This document shows positions 29,690 through 40,728 of a stretch of 40,728 nt of DNA, one piece after another. How positions within the stretch are numbered: position 1 is the first letter of the stretch; each line of letters starts with the position of its first letter. The DNA is from Zygnema cylindricum (lineage: Eukaryota; Streptophyta; Zygnematophyceae; Zygnematales; Zygnemataceae): assembly GCA_037447655.1 (NCBI GenBank), contig JBBHKE010000149.1, positions 1-40,728 of the forward strand. Direction: 5' to 3'. A program made the position numbers and the translations under genes. The notes under the pieces were generated by a model. That model saw nothing but the letters and a program-made list of their open reading frames with translations, searched no databases and was not told the DNA's origin.

Positions 29690-32600
29690 TTGAGTGTTAT
29701 GTAGTCAAAGAAAGCAGGGCGACTTCAAGTTGTTGGGAAAAAAATGAATATGTCTATGAAGCTAAAACATCAAATTAATAAATAGCAAAGGGAGGAGGTT
29801 ATGTGGCTTGTAATACATGTTTCATAGTTTACCAATACAAGTCAACAAACGGTACTTCAACAATTAATACTCACAGATGTTTAGCTTTGGCCAACAAGGA
29901 TAATTCAAGATGACTTCTACGTAAGCTTCTTTCAAAAACAGAGGCGAAAGCGAGTGATCGTAAAAAAAAATGCGAAAATGGTGGAGTTTAATGTTGCGAG
30001 GACCTTTGACCATTTTTAATAGTCGACAGTTCATGTATGATTTATTTTGAATTCCATTTAGGATAGCTTTAATGTATATGTCATTATAACTTGTTTTGTA
30101 AATAAATTTATATATTTGAGATTTATCACTCTTTTCTTGTCATTAATTTATAATCGTGCGCTTCTTTTTCTTTTTTTATTATTATTTGATGGTCATGTTT
30201 TTGTTTTTTAGTTGTTTATGCATAAAAAAAAATATCGTCTTAGTAAAAACCATCTTTATTGATCATGGTTATTAACTGTATGATATTTTCTTATTGTTTA
30301 TTTCTTTTTTTCGATTTCTAAGCATTTTGTCAAGCATTGTTTGATTTTGGTGTTTCGTCCAACAAACATGTTGACATTGGCCAATTACTCTCGTCCGTAA
30401 ATATCGTAAAAAACCACATTCTATCTGCGCATTTAAGATAGAACTTTGGGCCAAGACAATACAAAAATTTTCATTCATGTCAGTACCCGCTCATTTTATC
30501 GACAAAAAATTCAAACGTCATGCACACACGCTTCAAATTAATCATTTTTCAGAGGAAAAACATACCACGGAAAACGTTTTAACGACTTTCAAAATATGTT
30601 TGACCAAATTTGATATGTGTGATTTTGATGTTTTGGAAAATCGTTGCATTGTTATTGTTGTAATTTGAAATCTTTATTTCAGTAGATAGAGTTGTGAGAA
30701 GAGACTGAAGTACTTAATATATTTTTGTCTAGGATAGTTTTAATACTTCCATTTAATAGTGTAACAGTAACACAGAGACAGTAGAAGTGTAGTGTCATTG
30801 CAACGACACGCGTCGACAATAAGAGATGATGCAGATATTACGGAGTGGCGACCAACACCTACATACGCGTGTCTCAAATTGTACGGGCAGGTTCAGCAAA
30901 TCGGACGAACGAAGACTAATCCGAACATCCGAGAGGAAATTGTGAGTGATCAAAAGTAGGACGTCGATACGAACCTATTCGACGGACGCGATCAAAGTGG
31001 GGACCACAATCAGTAAGTGCGGCGTACGCACTCGAGTTGTTCGTACCACGGAATCAACATTTATCTGGATTTTTTCATTAAAGCTTACTAAGCATCGTCA
31101 ACATTAATTATACGGACGTAATTTGTAAATATCTGGAAAAACACATTGTTGGCGTTTAGTGCATTAGAATTTAGTGTTAAACTGTTCATTTAGCAACAGG
31201 TAGTAATTAGGGTTTTGGAGGTACTCGTGGTGCTGTGACGTACAGGTTGTGTAGTTTGTCCTAAGTCAGGATAGTACTGTAGTACGGCCACCCGAATTAG
31301 TGTGACTAGTTGATATATACTGTGAGTATATAGTTTAGGACTTAGCAAATTTTGTATCATCGAGTTTTGGGATTATGGCATTTTAAGGACAATTTTTGAG
31401 AAATTTCCAGGAGTCATATCTTATGGTTTACTAAGTCATTTGGGTTGCAATTTTGAGAATTGTTGATTGACTCTGTTGTGTATCATTTTGGCAAATTTGA
31501 GGCATATTGGCTTTTTGAGTCATATTTTGTGTAAACTGAAAGTTGGTTGTTGGGTAGATGCTTGATAGTTTCTGCCTATTATTATATCTACTTTTAATAC
31601 TACTGCTTGTTCTGCTCTTGCAATTGTGGTTGTAGAACAACAGTTGTGACCGACAATGGCGCTAACCTGCGCGGTTGAAGATATACCGAGTATGTTTATT
31701 AGGATATCTTGCTCGGACCATCAAATTGTTATCATTGTGACAACTATTTTGAACAAGAGCGAAACTTCCAAAAAATAAAAATACGATGCGAAATTGTCTA
31801 AATTGTTTGATTTTATTGACTTTTGTAAACCATTGGTCACATTTTTCAAACAAAGTAATTTATAAAATCTTTTGAAAAACACTTTAAAACAAGAAAACAC
31901 TACAGGGTGAATTTATTGTTAAGAGTATTTACGATATATTTAATGAGATACGATCAATTGCTCAAGCACAAAAAAACTATTACGTTTTGCTTGTATCGGC
32001 AAGACTCATCGTATCCAACTTACGCATTTTTGGGAAAGGTTTCAAGAAGCGACCCTTAAGTTGGAAAAATAAAAAAAAGCCAACTTTATATTTGGTTATG
32101 TTTAAACAATTGTCTATCCATAACCATTATAATGTAAGAAAAATATCTCATTATGCAGTGAAAAAGAATGCCACGCCGATTTCCCACGCTTGCAAAATTT
32201 GAAAGAACTTTTTCTGAATTTTGCACTATTCAATTGGGCATTCACGAGTATCATATTGTCCCGGCTTTTTTAGATCTCTGACAAAAACATAGGCATGAAG
32301 TAATTAGGGTATCGAAAACCGAAATTGAAAGAGGGACAAATGACCTCAGTGATGACGTTGATTTCGGTAATCCTCAACGTAAAACAAAAAAACGAAAAAC
32401 ATTTTAAAGTATGGACGGTTTTCACAATTTGTTTGGTAAAAGCGATGACGAAAAACGAGTTTCTTATAATCAACGACAAAAAAACGCTTGTTAATGATGA
32501 ATTGAAACTCTACTTTGTTTTTAAATTAACCAGCGATAAAACATCGAACTTTAACATACTCGAATGGTGGAAAACAAATTAAAGTGTACATGCAAAAGAT

Positions 32601-32768
32601 GGAGGAATTCCTATTTTAGTTTGTGTCGTTAGATCTAATCTAGCTATTCCGACTTCTAACTCTATGTCTGATTGCAATTTTTCGGACCATGAACACGATC
32701 AAAAAAAAGAAGAGCTCAGGGGAGGCTTTAGTGATAATTTGTGTGTTAGATCCAACCGAGATCTTTAA
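29690..32768 (+). pseudogene. hAT transposase with BED zinc finger, decayed
   Basis: A BED finger at about 29794-29890 (VACNTCFIVYQYKSTNGTS, then INTHRC) should bind element ends. A later piece near 30000 reads as the CEDL-PF-IVD block of hAT proteins. After an intron ending TTTCTAAG at 30322 comes AFCQALFDFGVSSNK. The RNase-H-like core follows: SVPAHFIDKKFKRH with SEEKHTTENVLTTF (30477-30658), interrupted by a solo LTR, then VTDNGANLR (31648-31674), the conserved TDN block. Helical insertion-domain pieces lie at 31790-32200. The C-terminal dimerisation region has NILEWW, VRSNLAIPTSNSMSD and LCVRSN, with the stop near 32768. Several frameshifts and stops; inactive. Confidence 0.85.
30659..31642. 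repeat. Solo LTR inside the hAT transposase, 984 bp
   Basis: Starts TGTAATTTGAAATC and ends GTAGAACAACA (TG...CA). The flanks ATTGT (30654-30658) and GTTGT (31643-31647) are a 5-bp duplication with one mismatch. Removing it joins the hAT frame into the conserved TDN block. The sequence is unlike the copia LTRs elsewhere in the window, so it belongs to another, unidentified retroelement. The orientation is unknown because no internal region remains. Confidence 0.8.
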
Positions 32769-33427
32769 AATGCATAATTTTTTGTTTTGTTTTGTATATT
32801 ATATTTATGCTTTTAACTATTGTTATTTTTTTTTGTATTAGTTATGTTGGTTAATTTTTTCTTCAAAAATTTTGTTGTATTTCAAAAAAGTTGTAATATT
32901 CATATTTTTTTTAAACCGGAATGCTTATTTTTGAAAACGTAGTATTTATACCAAATTTAGATACATAGATTTTATGTAATTTTTAAGTTTGAGCTTGAAA
33001 ATTTGTATAATAGATTCGAAATTATGACGAGGATTTTTTTGTTGTGATTTGTTTATTTTTATATTTTACATTACAAAAGAATTTTTGTTTTTTTGCATAT
33101 CATAATGTGTTTTTTGCTAATTGATTTTTGATGTGAAAAACTAACATTTTTTTTAAGCATACAGAGTAAAAACTTTACCTTTTTTGCATGATTTATAATC
33201 GAGTGTAGTAGTCGAAAGAAAACTGTCCAAAAAATGTAGCTAAAAAATATAAATTTGAGAGAGAATAAACATTAATCTAAGCGTTACAACCAAAATTAGT
33301 AAAAAAAACTATTGAGGGAGGTGACAGTGTTGAAGAAAAAAAATATTTGTCAATAGAAATTGTTAAAGACAAAATCACAAAACGAAGAGGTACATGAACT
33401 GTTTTTTTGCAAAAGGAGATGTACCTC
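32769..33427. other. AT-rich 3' flank of the hAT pseudogene
   Basis: Very AT-rich with T and A runs; no coding frame or repeat terminus recognised. Confidence 0.5.
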
Positions 33428-33429
33428 TA

Positions 33430-33618
33430 CACCGCTCATTGTTATTAGTGTTAATAAGTCGCTACTATTTATCGCCAAAACTCACATAATAGAGTTAACA
33501 TTTTAACATCATTATATGAAGACGTGGACTACAACCTACCACGTATCTTTATATTTTATTAATTATAATTTGGCATTACACACCAATAAATCTTTAACGC
33601 TAATAACAATGACCGTTA
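33430..33618. mobile_element. TA-MITE copy, 189 bp
   Basis: Left end CACCGCTCATTGTTATTAGT after TA at 33428-33429. The right end, CTAATAACAATGACCGTTA before TA at 33619-33620, is its imperfect inverse. Non-coding; it lies just beyond the hAT pseudogene. Confidence 0.8.
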
Positions 33619-34717
33619 TACATTTGTACTTATTCGGGAACGGGAGGGTACGGGTAGTTACGGGCAATCGGGTTTCATTTAACTTATATTTTCGTAAACG
33701 CGTATCGGGTAACGGGTAACAATTTAGGTGCGTGTCATAACTAGGTCAGGTATCGGGTGTTCAGATTTTGAAAAAAAAATATTGTCGGTTTCAGTTATCT
33801 AAAATTTTGACTTCTGCGACCTCTGACTCACGCCTGTACGTCTCTCCAGTGGCTTTTAACTTCCAAAGCTCGCTTTCATGAAAATGAACGGACAAACGAC
33901 CGCCCAATGAAGTCAGTTACAGTACATGGTAGAATGTTACTTGAACGTCCAGGATAGTTTCCGTCAAAATCGACCGCTAAACAAATTTAGTTAAAGCGTT
34001 CTTACACGAATCCCAATAGGTGCCATAAAAAATATGCGGTGTCATAGGTAAAAGGTTCCGTCAATTTTAAAAATTGCATTATCGCCATGTCAAGAGATAA
34101 AAAATCTTGACGACAATCTTGTGCCTAAAATATCACTCCATCATTCTCTGCTACAGTACATGTCAAAAGTACGGAAACATGATGTCGTTATCAAAACACA
34201 ACATCCAAAACTAAAAGACAAATAGCTAGCTCTAAAATACGCCACGTCTCGAATAATAACAAAGTCAACTAATATTCGACAGTATCTCAAACCTATTTCC
34301 CTATCAGCTTCACTCACGTGGTGCGCCGATAATCGAAACCTTCAGAGTTCAAACTATTTAAAATATAGTTTTATTGGCAGTTGCTCGTTTCGATGCCAAA
34401 AATTGCTCAAAATGAATTGATGGCTCGGTAAATGGTTGAAAACCATCATACACTATCAGCTATCCAACTTGATAACTATAAATAATTAAAAAAGATGGGA
34501 ACATGGAATGCAACCTTTAATATAACGAAAAATGTCAATTTTTGCACAGCTTAATTACAATAGCCTAATTACTTTTGGAGGTTATACAATATAGAACCTC
34601 CTCAGCTATTCGAGAAAGGGGGATGGTTTTCTCAGACTTGGTTGTTTATAATTGCATGCTTTTAACGTCATTTTCATATACCCGTGCGGCAAATGCGCGC
34701 GCACACCAACACACACA
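33619..34717. other. Unassigned region with CGGGTA cluster
   Basis: At 33637-33760 CGGGTA/ACGGG motifs recur many times (for example CGGGTAACGGGTAAC), resembling subterminal repeats of hAT elements and so possibly the right end of the hAT copy. The remainder to 34717 is AT-rich without recognised genes. Confidence 0.4.
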
Positions 34718-35719
34718 TGCAACTATGAGACCTCCATTGGTACTTAGAGTAGGAATCTTACCAAAAGCCTCTAAGATAGCTTCAATCCCTTAGTCTTTTG
34801 TATGAGTATTACTAACACCCTGACAAAATATAGATTGACCAGACTGCAGCTCTTGGAAGAGCAGACTCCCCTGAGTCTACTACAAAAAGAATCATTGAAT
34901 TTGCTCCCCGAGTAGTAAATTATCAATGGTCAAATATGACCTTTTATACAAGAGCTCTCTTGGAGAGAGGCGGCTACTTATAATTCTCCTAAGTCCTACA
35001 CCCCTCTCTAATACCTCTACTACTGAAGTACGGAGCCAATATAATCACTGTACAGTACAGAAAGGTACTTGGCTCGGAGTACTTTTAGTACGACCATTCT
35101 ACGATATTGCCAAGGAGACGACGCATGCCATATCCGGGTTCGCCATGGTGTGTCTCGATGAAGCCGCTATCCAATGTCATTTTGCCACGTGTCACTTGGT
35201 GTGGCTGTGACCGCAAACCGCCAAATTGTCCATTGCGCGATGCCGGCTTCTTCCTCTGTCGTCCGATTCATATCGACCTTAATTCAGGGCCGTTAAAAAT
35301 ACAAGTAGTATTTTCGACGTAACTTTATCCAACTATCTCTATGTGATTGTGGTCCGTTCGTTTGTTAAATGAACTTCTATATTTTAATACCGCTAAGTAG
35401 CTATCGTACCCTATATACTTGAACACAGGTTCTAGGCTACATGGTAACGACACTAGGCTACTTGGACATATGGTAGGTACCAAGATCAAATCCTGGGTCC
35501 GTCAACTCTTTTTGGTTAGTTTACAAAAAGGGCTGCCTTCTGACTCTAGGGGAAGTATAGGCATTTATGGCTCTAGCTTTCTCTCCAGTCTTCAGTGACT
35601 ACGGCAAGTATGGGGGCTAGAGAGAGAAGTTAGAAGCAGGCTGCCTCTGCATTTTCCTTCTCTTATTTAAATAAATTAAATGACTTAAAAAATACCTAAG
35701 TAAATCTTTAATTTCAACA
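34718..35719 (-). repeat. 3' LTR of copia element 2, 1,002 bp
   Basis: On the minus strand it begins TGTTGAAATTAAAG and ends CTCATAGTTGCA. TATAAAAG on the minus strand at 34941-34950 is a TATA box, matched in the 5' LTR at 40294-40303. A tRNA-like T-arm and B-box segment lies on the plus strand at 35476-35500, followed by a T run at 35508-35513. Confidence 0.92.
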
Positions 35720-35728
35720 CTCCCCTTA
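35720..35728 (-). promoter_or_regulatory. Polypurine tract of copia element 2
   Basis: On the minus strand AAGGGGAG directly precedes the TGTTG start of the 3' LTR, the expected plus-strand primer of an LTR retrotransposon. Confidence 0.85.
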
Positions 35729-35732
35729 TTTT

Positions 35733-36509
35733 TTAGTCACTTTTAAATTTAAGTCCACACTTATCTCTGCAAAAAAATAATTTAGGAGAAGGCATAGGCT
35801 TTGTCTTCATGTCTGCCACCATCTCACTGTCTCGTCTATACACTAGACTTATTATTTTGTTCTCCACCTTTTCTCTGACAATGCTAAGTCTGATATTCAT
35901 GTGCTTTGCTTTAAAGTGGTGTTTAAGATTAGCATCAATTGCAATTGCTGCTTGATTATCACAGAATATTTTCTGAATTCCACTCTTAAGATGCCCCAAT
36001 TCACCAAGCAAGGATTTGACCCACATCAATTCTTTCATAGCAGAGCAAGATGCCATATACTGTGCCTCCATCGTGGACTCAGCAATGAACTTTTGCTGCT
36101 TACTGCTCCAGCAACAAGCACCATTCCCCATATACAACACATATCCAGATTTACATCTTCGCATCGGAGCATCCCCATAGCTGGTATCACTCCAAGTGGT
36201 GATGTAAGTGTTTTCCCCACCCACATGCAGCCATAGATCCCTAGTTCCTATGAGATATCTGAGGACCCTCTTAGCTGCTTCCCAATCTCTTTTGGTAGGA
36301 GTATTCAGACTCCCACTTAGCACTCCTACAGCAGCTGCCAAATCCGGTCTGGTACAATTCATAAAATAAATCAGACTGCCCACTACCTGTCTGTATGGGA
36401 TAGTCTGCATAAACTTCTTCTCTTCTGGACCTAGTTCATCATCTAGAATTAGGATGTCTCTTTCCTCACTCCCGTTATTCCCTTCTTTAGATCCATGGGA
36501 GTTGTACAA
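35733..36509 (-). pseudogene. Copia element 2 RT tail and RNase H
   Basis: A 258-codon open frame. YRQVVGSLIYFMNCTRPDL is the RT/connection region. RNase H shows TTWSDTSYGDA, ESTMEAQYMASC and IFCDNQAAI with the acidic catalytic positions, then KHMNIRLSIVREKV. The tail VADMKTKPMPSPKLF corresponds to the usual ADIxTKPL ending. The stop lies four bases before the PPT. It is in a different frame from the RT frame at 36487-36912, so a frameshift separates them. Confidence 0.9.
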
Positions 36510-37300
36510 CTGTTGGCTTTGTCCGTCTAAAATTTTTCCAACATGTTTCCAATTGCCTCTTTCTGATTAGTCTAATTATTCTCGTTTCTCTATCTCTCTC
36601 TACTTGTATTTCCAGAATATATCTTGCCTCCCCCATGTCGTTCATTTCAAATCTTCCCTTTAGATCTGTTTTTAGTTTGTTGATTTTCTTCATTGACTTA
36701 TTCAGAACAAACAAATCATCAACGTAAATTGCAATAAAGATGACACCTTCCTCATCTTGAAAAACATAAATTGAATGATCTGAACTAATCCGGATGTATC
36801 CCAGACCGGTAAGGAACTCATCAAGCTTCTTGTTCCATTGTCTGGGCGCCTGTTTCAAACCATAGAGAGATTTGATCAGCCTGCATACGTTATTTTCCTC
36901 TCTTTGTTCCACGAATGCTTCCGGCTGTAGATCTCTTCCTCTAATTCTCCATGCAAAAGGCTGTCTTGATGTCCATCTGGTGTACTTCCATGTCTTTTGC
37001 AGCTGCCATACAGAAAAGTATTTGGACCGAGGGAAATCTGACGACCGGAGCTAAGCTTTTTTCGTAGTCTATTCCCTCTTTCTGAGTAAAATCTTCGGCC
37101 ATTAACCGGGCCTTATACCGCTCAAGTGTATTGTCTGGATTTAGTTTTAATTTGAAAACCCACTTACATAGAATTGGTTTTTTGATCGGGTGGAGAGCTC
37201 ACCAACTCCCATGTATATGCCGCCATGATTGAAGCCATTTCTTCATTGATGGCTGTCTTCCACCGGTTTCTTTTCGGGTAGTTCATTGCTTATACATATG
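36487..37300 (-). pseudogene. Copia element 2 reverse transcriptase
   Basis: The N-terminal RT part (37300-36912) is broken by frameshifts but retains WKTAINEEMASIMAA, KARLVNGR-like and DGHQDSLLHGELEEEIY-like remnants on the minus strand. The open part, 36912-36487, has VCRLIKSLYGLKQAPRQWNK, SSDHSIYVF and the catalytic IAIYVDDLFVLNK near 36705. This part is absent from the truncated copy at 19126-23385. Confidence 0.9.
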
Positions 37301-37301
37301 T

Positions 37302-38986
37302 TTAAGGTTCATCTGGGTGAGACAGTTTAGTTCCCTTGTTGTTAACTTGTTTCTGTTGAAGCCTTTTGCTGCTTCTTTTCCCTCCCTCAAAATCTACGGC
37401 CAGAATAGATGGTTCTCGTGGATTCTTTCGAATCACCACGACTTCTCCCCTGTCCCTCGGATCCATATCCGTTTCCACCACGTCTTCCGCTTCAGGTATA
37501 GGTGTCATCAATGTTTCCAAGTTCAAGTCTTTCTTTGTCTGTTTTGAATCTGCAAGGATATCATCCGAACTTGTAAAAGTATCGTCTTCTTGAAAACCTG
37601 GATAGTTAGGGAGATGAAAGTCATCAGAATTGTCTGACTCAACTCTGATTCTGACTGATTTTGAGGATTTAAAAGAATCTACTGACTTCCCTTCATCCAT
37701 AGCTACCAGATGTTTTACTAAAATTATATCTTCTCTCTTTAGATCATACACTCTATACCCTCTTACATCCTCATCATATCCCAACAAGTATCTGGATTTC
37801 CCTTTAAGATCTAGTTTCCAGTTTGATTTATTGGTATCTAAACTGAAGACTTTACTATTGAAAACCTTTAAGTGAGATAAATCTGGTTTTCGGCCGGTCC
37901 ATTTTTCATATGGAGTTTGGCTTTTCACCGCCAAAGTTAGGACTCTGTTTCTCGAATAATTAGCACAATTCAAAGCTTCTGCCCAAAATCTTTTTCCTAT
38001 CTTTTTATCTGACAACATACTCCGGGCACTATCATTTAGTGTCCTATTTAATCTCTCGGCAACACCATTCTGTTCTGAGTTTTTTGGGACTGTCTTTTGA
38101 TGTTGAACACCATCCTCCCTTAAGAACTCCTCAAACTGATTGGAGGTATATTCCCCTCCATTGACACTTCTTACTCTCTTTATTGAGGTCTCGTGAAGTT
38201 TCTCGACCCATGCTTTATATTGTTTGAAATACTTCGGAGTTTCTGATTTGTTTTTCAGAAAGTATACCCGGGAGTACCGAGACTAAACATTTGTAAAGGT
38301 TAGCATAAAACTTTTCCTCTGGGTGATAGCACTCTTGCCGGTCCCCAAATGTCCGTGTGTACTAAATCAAGAACTTTTTCTCTTTTGTAAGTTGTTTCCT
38401 TTGGAAATGGTAATCTGTGTGGTTTACCCTGAGCACACCCACTGCAATCATTTAAATTATCATTTTCCCCAAAACGTATCACTTCAACTACTCCTATCTT
38501 TTTCATTCCTTTTAGCTTTTCTAGATTCATATGCCCAAGTCTCTTATACCACAACATAATATCATTAACACCAGCATAGTAATGTTTGAGTTTTTCATTA
38601 GTTAAAGCAAGCTTGAACATTCTTTGGCTACCTTTTTTATCAAAGAAGTACACATCTTCCTCAAAACTAGCTGTAAAAACTCCTTTTCTTGTGCTAGTTT
38701 CGAATCCTTTATCATCTAATACAGATAAAGAGATAAGGTTTTTGTTTAACTCCTGAATAAACAATACATTGGAGAACGTAACTATTGAGGTTTTTCCCTC
38801 CACTGTGACTTTCAGGTCTACCGATCTTACATAAGTACTGCTAACTACCCTCCCATCCCCATATTCAATCTCTACTGTAGGGATCTTTTTCATTTTAGTG
38901 AACAGATGCTTATCCTTGCACATCTGCATTGAGGCACCTGAATCCACAATCCAGCGTCCTTCACCTTTCAGCCACCGAAAGCACAT
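37302..38986 (-). pseudogene. Copia element 2 protease and integrase
   Basis: Frame 38986-38300 has the protease site WIVDSGASMQMCK and the pre-integrase block LWYKRLGHMNLEKL, where the first zinc His of the other copy is Tyr. DCSGCAQGK and the first catalytic Asp (LVHTDIWGP) follow. After a frameshift near 38290, the second catalytic Asp (SDNGGEY in copy 1) is Val at 38163-38165 (SVNGGEY). Catalytic Glu lies in NGVAERLNRTL. Frame 38018-37302 continues with the integrase C-terminus (KIGKRFWAEALNCANY, KVFSLDTNKSNWKL) and the linker to RT. Missing zinc and DDE residues make the enzyme dead. Confidence 0.92.
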
Positions 38987-38999
38987 TTCTGCTTCCGTG

Positions 39000-40089
39000 G
39001 AATTTCGACTTCTGTCTTTGCCTCCAACTCCTCATCCAAAAGAAGATCGTTGTCCTCCTCATCAAATTCCTCCACGAGTAACTATATGACAAGTGCATTT
39101 TTCTTCCCTCGTGGTTGACCCCCGGTTTGCCCTTTCTTTATCCGAAGCTAGGTAAATTTAGTATATTCCGCCATGTAATGCCCGGGTTTCTTACAGAAAT
39201 GAGAGAGCCCCTTGGGTCCCCTTGTTCTAGACTTATCGGATTGATTTTTCAGGTCTTCCCTTCCATGACTTCCAAGGGGTTTCCGTGACTCTTTATTTCT
39301 CCAACTTCTCTCGCCGCCAAGGCTTGTCTAGTCTTAACTCCCCTCCAGATTTCGATTGTATTCTCTTAGACGAGAATGATACCAACTACTGAATTCCATA
39401 TCCACTTAGAGTCCGACAGATCCTGTACCCGGTTCACAATTGTTCTCATACTCATCGGGTAGTTTCATGAGTAAACCTTTGCTTTCTTGGTTTCTGCTTT
39501 TCCGGCACACTCTAACCCCATGAAGAGTATAGCTAGCTCTTTGCAGAAATCGAGCATCTTCTCTTCTTAATGAAAGTATCCATTGATCCTTTGCTCTACC
39601 AACTTCTGTTCCTGAATCATACCACTCCGGTACATATCTATAAGCGCATCCTACAGATCGGATGCTCTTTCCACCTGCAAATGAGGACCAGCGAGTCCTT
39701 GTGTGAGATGAGGGAGGATAAAGTGCGTGGCCGCCCTATTGTTGTAGTACTAGGTATCGATGTTATTCTCTTCATTCCTCGGAATAGGAGATATATAAAG
39801 AGAATCAGTTGCAATAGGTGTGGTTTTCTTTTTTTCTTTTCCCTTTTCCATCACGATGCTTCTGTGTCTTCTAAGTCATTTGATGACGGTGGATCTGGTT
39901 TCTGCCTCTTGCAAACCCTGGAGGGATAGCAGGACCGGATGGACGCTTTACTCGCCCACTCAATATTCCCCAAAATATTTTCTCACATAGGGCTCCTATC
40001 ATCATACTCTCCCAGTAGATGAACCCCGTCCCATTGAATGTGAGCACCCTAGAGGGTGGGCCGATAACCTGCAACTCTGATACCTCCAT
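39000..40089 (-). pseudogene. Copia element 2 gag
   Basis: ATG at 40089-40087 lies within the 5' LTR and reads through the primer site (MEVSELQVIGPPSRV), then LTFNGTGFIYWESMMIGAL and GRVKRPSGPAIPPGF. Frameshifts and stops (TGA near 39880, TAG near 39750) break the rest. TTPIATDSL, SPIPRNEENN and the zinc-knuckle remnant HFCKKPGHYMAEY near 39200 (first and last Cys lost) align it with the copy at 20154-21181. The plus-strand ORF at 39570-39929 is a shadow. Confidence 0.85.
40054..40069 (-). promoter_or_regulatory. Primer-binding site of copia element 2
   Basis: On the minus strand GGTTATCGGCCCACCC follows the LTR end directly. It is the initiator tRNA-Met anticodon-arm type of site with one mismatch relative to the copy at 20174. 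Confidence 0.8.
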
Positions 40090-40603
40090 TGGTACCCACA
40101 GTAGGCAGCTTACTAGAAGCCTATACGATAACTTCAATCCCTTAGTCTTTTGTATGAGTATAACTAACACCCTTACAAAATACAGACTGACCTGACTGTA
40201 GCTCTTGGAAGAGCAGACTCCTGTGAATCTCCTACAAAAAGAATCCTTGAATTTGCTCCCCTGAGCAGTAAATTATCAATAGTCAAATATGACCTTTTAT
40301 ACAAGAGCTCTCTTGGAGAGAGGCGGCTACTTGTAATTCTCGTAAGTCCTACACCCCTCTCTAATACCTCTACTACTGAAGTACGAAGCCAATCTAATCA
40401 CTGTACAGTACAGAAAGGTACTTGGCTCGGATTACTTTCAGTACGACCATTGTACAACATGGCCAAGGAGACGATGCCTACCATATCCGAGTTCGCCATA
40501 GTGTGTACCGATGAAGCAAGTATCCAATGTCATGTTGCCACGTGTCACTTGGTGTGGCTGTGACCGCAAACCGCCAAATTGTCCATTCCGCGATGCCGGC
40601 TTC
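40070..40603 (-). repeat. 5' LTR of copia element 2, interrupted
   Basis: Matches 34718-35251 of the 3' LTR with scattered substitutions. It stops at GCCGGCTTC where the 125-bp repeat is inserted; the remaining LTR should lie beyond the window. TATAAAAG on the minus strand at 40294-40303 is conserved. Confidence 0.92.
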
Positions 40604-40728
40604 TGTTGTTCTTTGGTCTAAAATAGACCGCAGAAGCGACCCAAACTATCATGCAAGAAGCTAAGCAAAAATAGGTCGACGAACAATCATATGAAATGCA
40701 TCCTCCATATGCGTACACAGACGCAACA
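40604..40728 (+). mobile_element. 125-bp TG...CA repeat, copy 2, at window end
   Basis: Begins TGTTGTTCTTTGG and ends GACGCAACA at the last base of the window. It interrupts the copia LTR. It is the inverse of 27538-27662. Whether it ends here or continues as a longer element cannot be seen. Confidence 0.78.

Larger units (their letters stand above)
34718..40603 (-). mobile_element. Ty1/copia element 2, near full length
   Basis: Reading on the minus strand: 5' LTR (from 40603 to 40070, its outer part displaced by a 125-bp insert), primer site, gag, protease, integrase, RT, RNase H, polypurine tract and 3' LTR (35719-34718). It is the same family as the copia copy at 19126. By eye the two LTRs differ at roughly one base in ten, which indicates an old insertion. 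Many stops and frameshifts; inactive. Confidence 0.94.

Overview
This is AT-rich nuclear DNA of a eukaryote in which almost everything recognisable is a transposable element or its decayed remains. No tRNA, rRNA, CRISPR or intact host gene was found. A fungus is the best guess. The reasons are an intron-containing Ndc10-type (Crypton) tyrosine recombinase, a group reported mainly from fungi; a chromodomain Ty3/gypsy element; and short AT-rich introns with GTAAGT-type donors. Other eukaryotes are not excluded.

1-6.35 kb: minisatellites, a perfect 50-bp hairpin, three unrecognised exon-like ORFs on the minus strand, a possible LINE C-terminal remnant, and several small TA-flanked MITEs. 6.35-9.35 kb: a cluster of nested inverted-repeat DNA transposons: a TA-flanked MITE, a TTA-flanked PIF/Harbinger-like element, an 8-bp-TSD hAT-like MITE inside another inverted-repeat element, and further fragments. 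9.87-11.72 kb: a decayed multi-exon Crypton recombinase retaining the R, HxxR and Y positions.

11.72-19.13 kb: a Ty3/gypsy chromovirus inserted into the 3' end of the Crypton. It has a 5' LTR, gag, protease, RT, RNase H, integrase, chromodomain and an extra acidic ORF carrying a basic nuclear-localisation-like motif. A 1,190-bp solo copia LTR with a 5-bp target duplication splits its RNase H, and a second copia element (19.13 to about 23.38 kb) replaces its 3' end. That copia copy has an LTR, a primer site matching the anticodon arm of initiator tRNA-Met, and one gag-pol frame truncated in RT.

23.4-34.7 kb: mostly AT-rich sequence. It holds a 539-bp MITE with perfect 28-bp TIRs, a 1,054-bp Mutator-like foldback element with arms of about 325 bp, and a BED-finger hAT transposase pseudogene (29.7-32.8 kb) split by a 984-bp solo LTR. 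34.7-40.6 kb: a near-complete minus-strand copy of the same copia family with both LTRs, PBS and PPT. Its 5' LTR is interrupted at 40,604 by a 125-bp TG...CA repeat that also occurs at 27,538.

Every transposase and polyprotein carries stops, frameshifts, deletions or insertions, so nothing here looks autonomously active. The main value is in the insertion order, in recurring small families with clear target duplications, and in structural features of the copia and gypsy elements.
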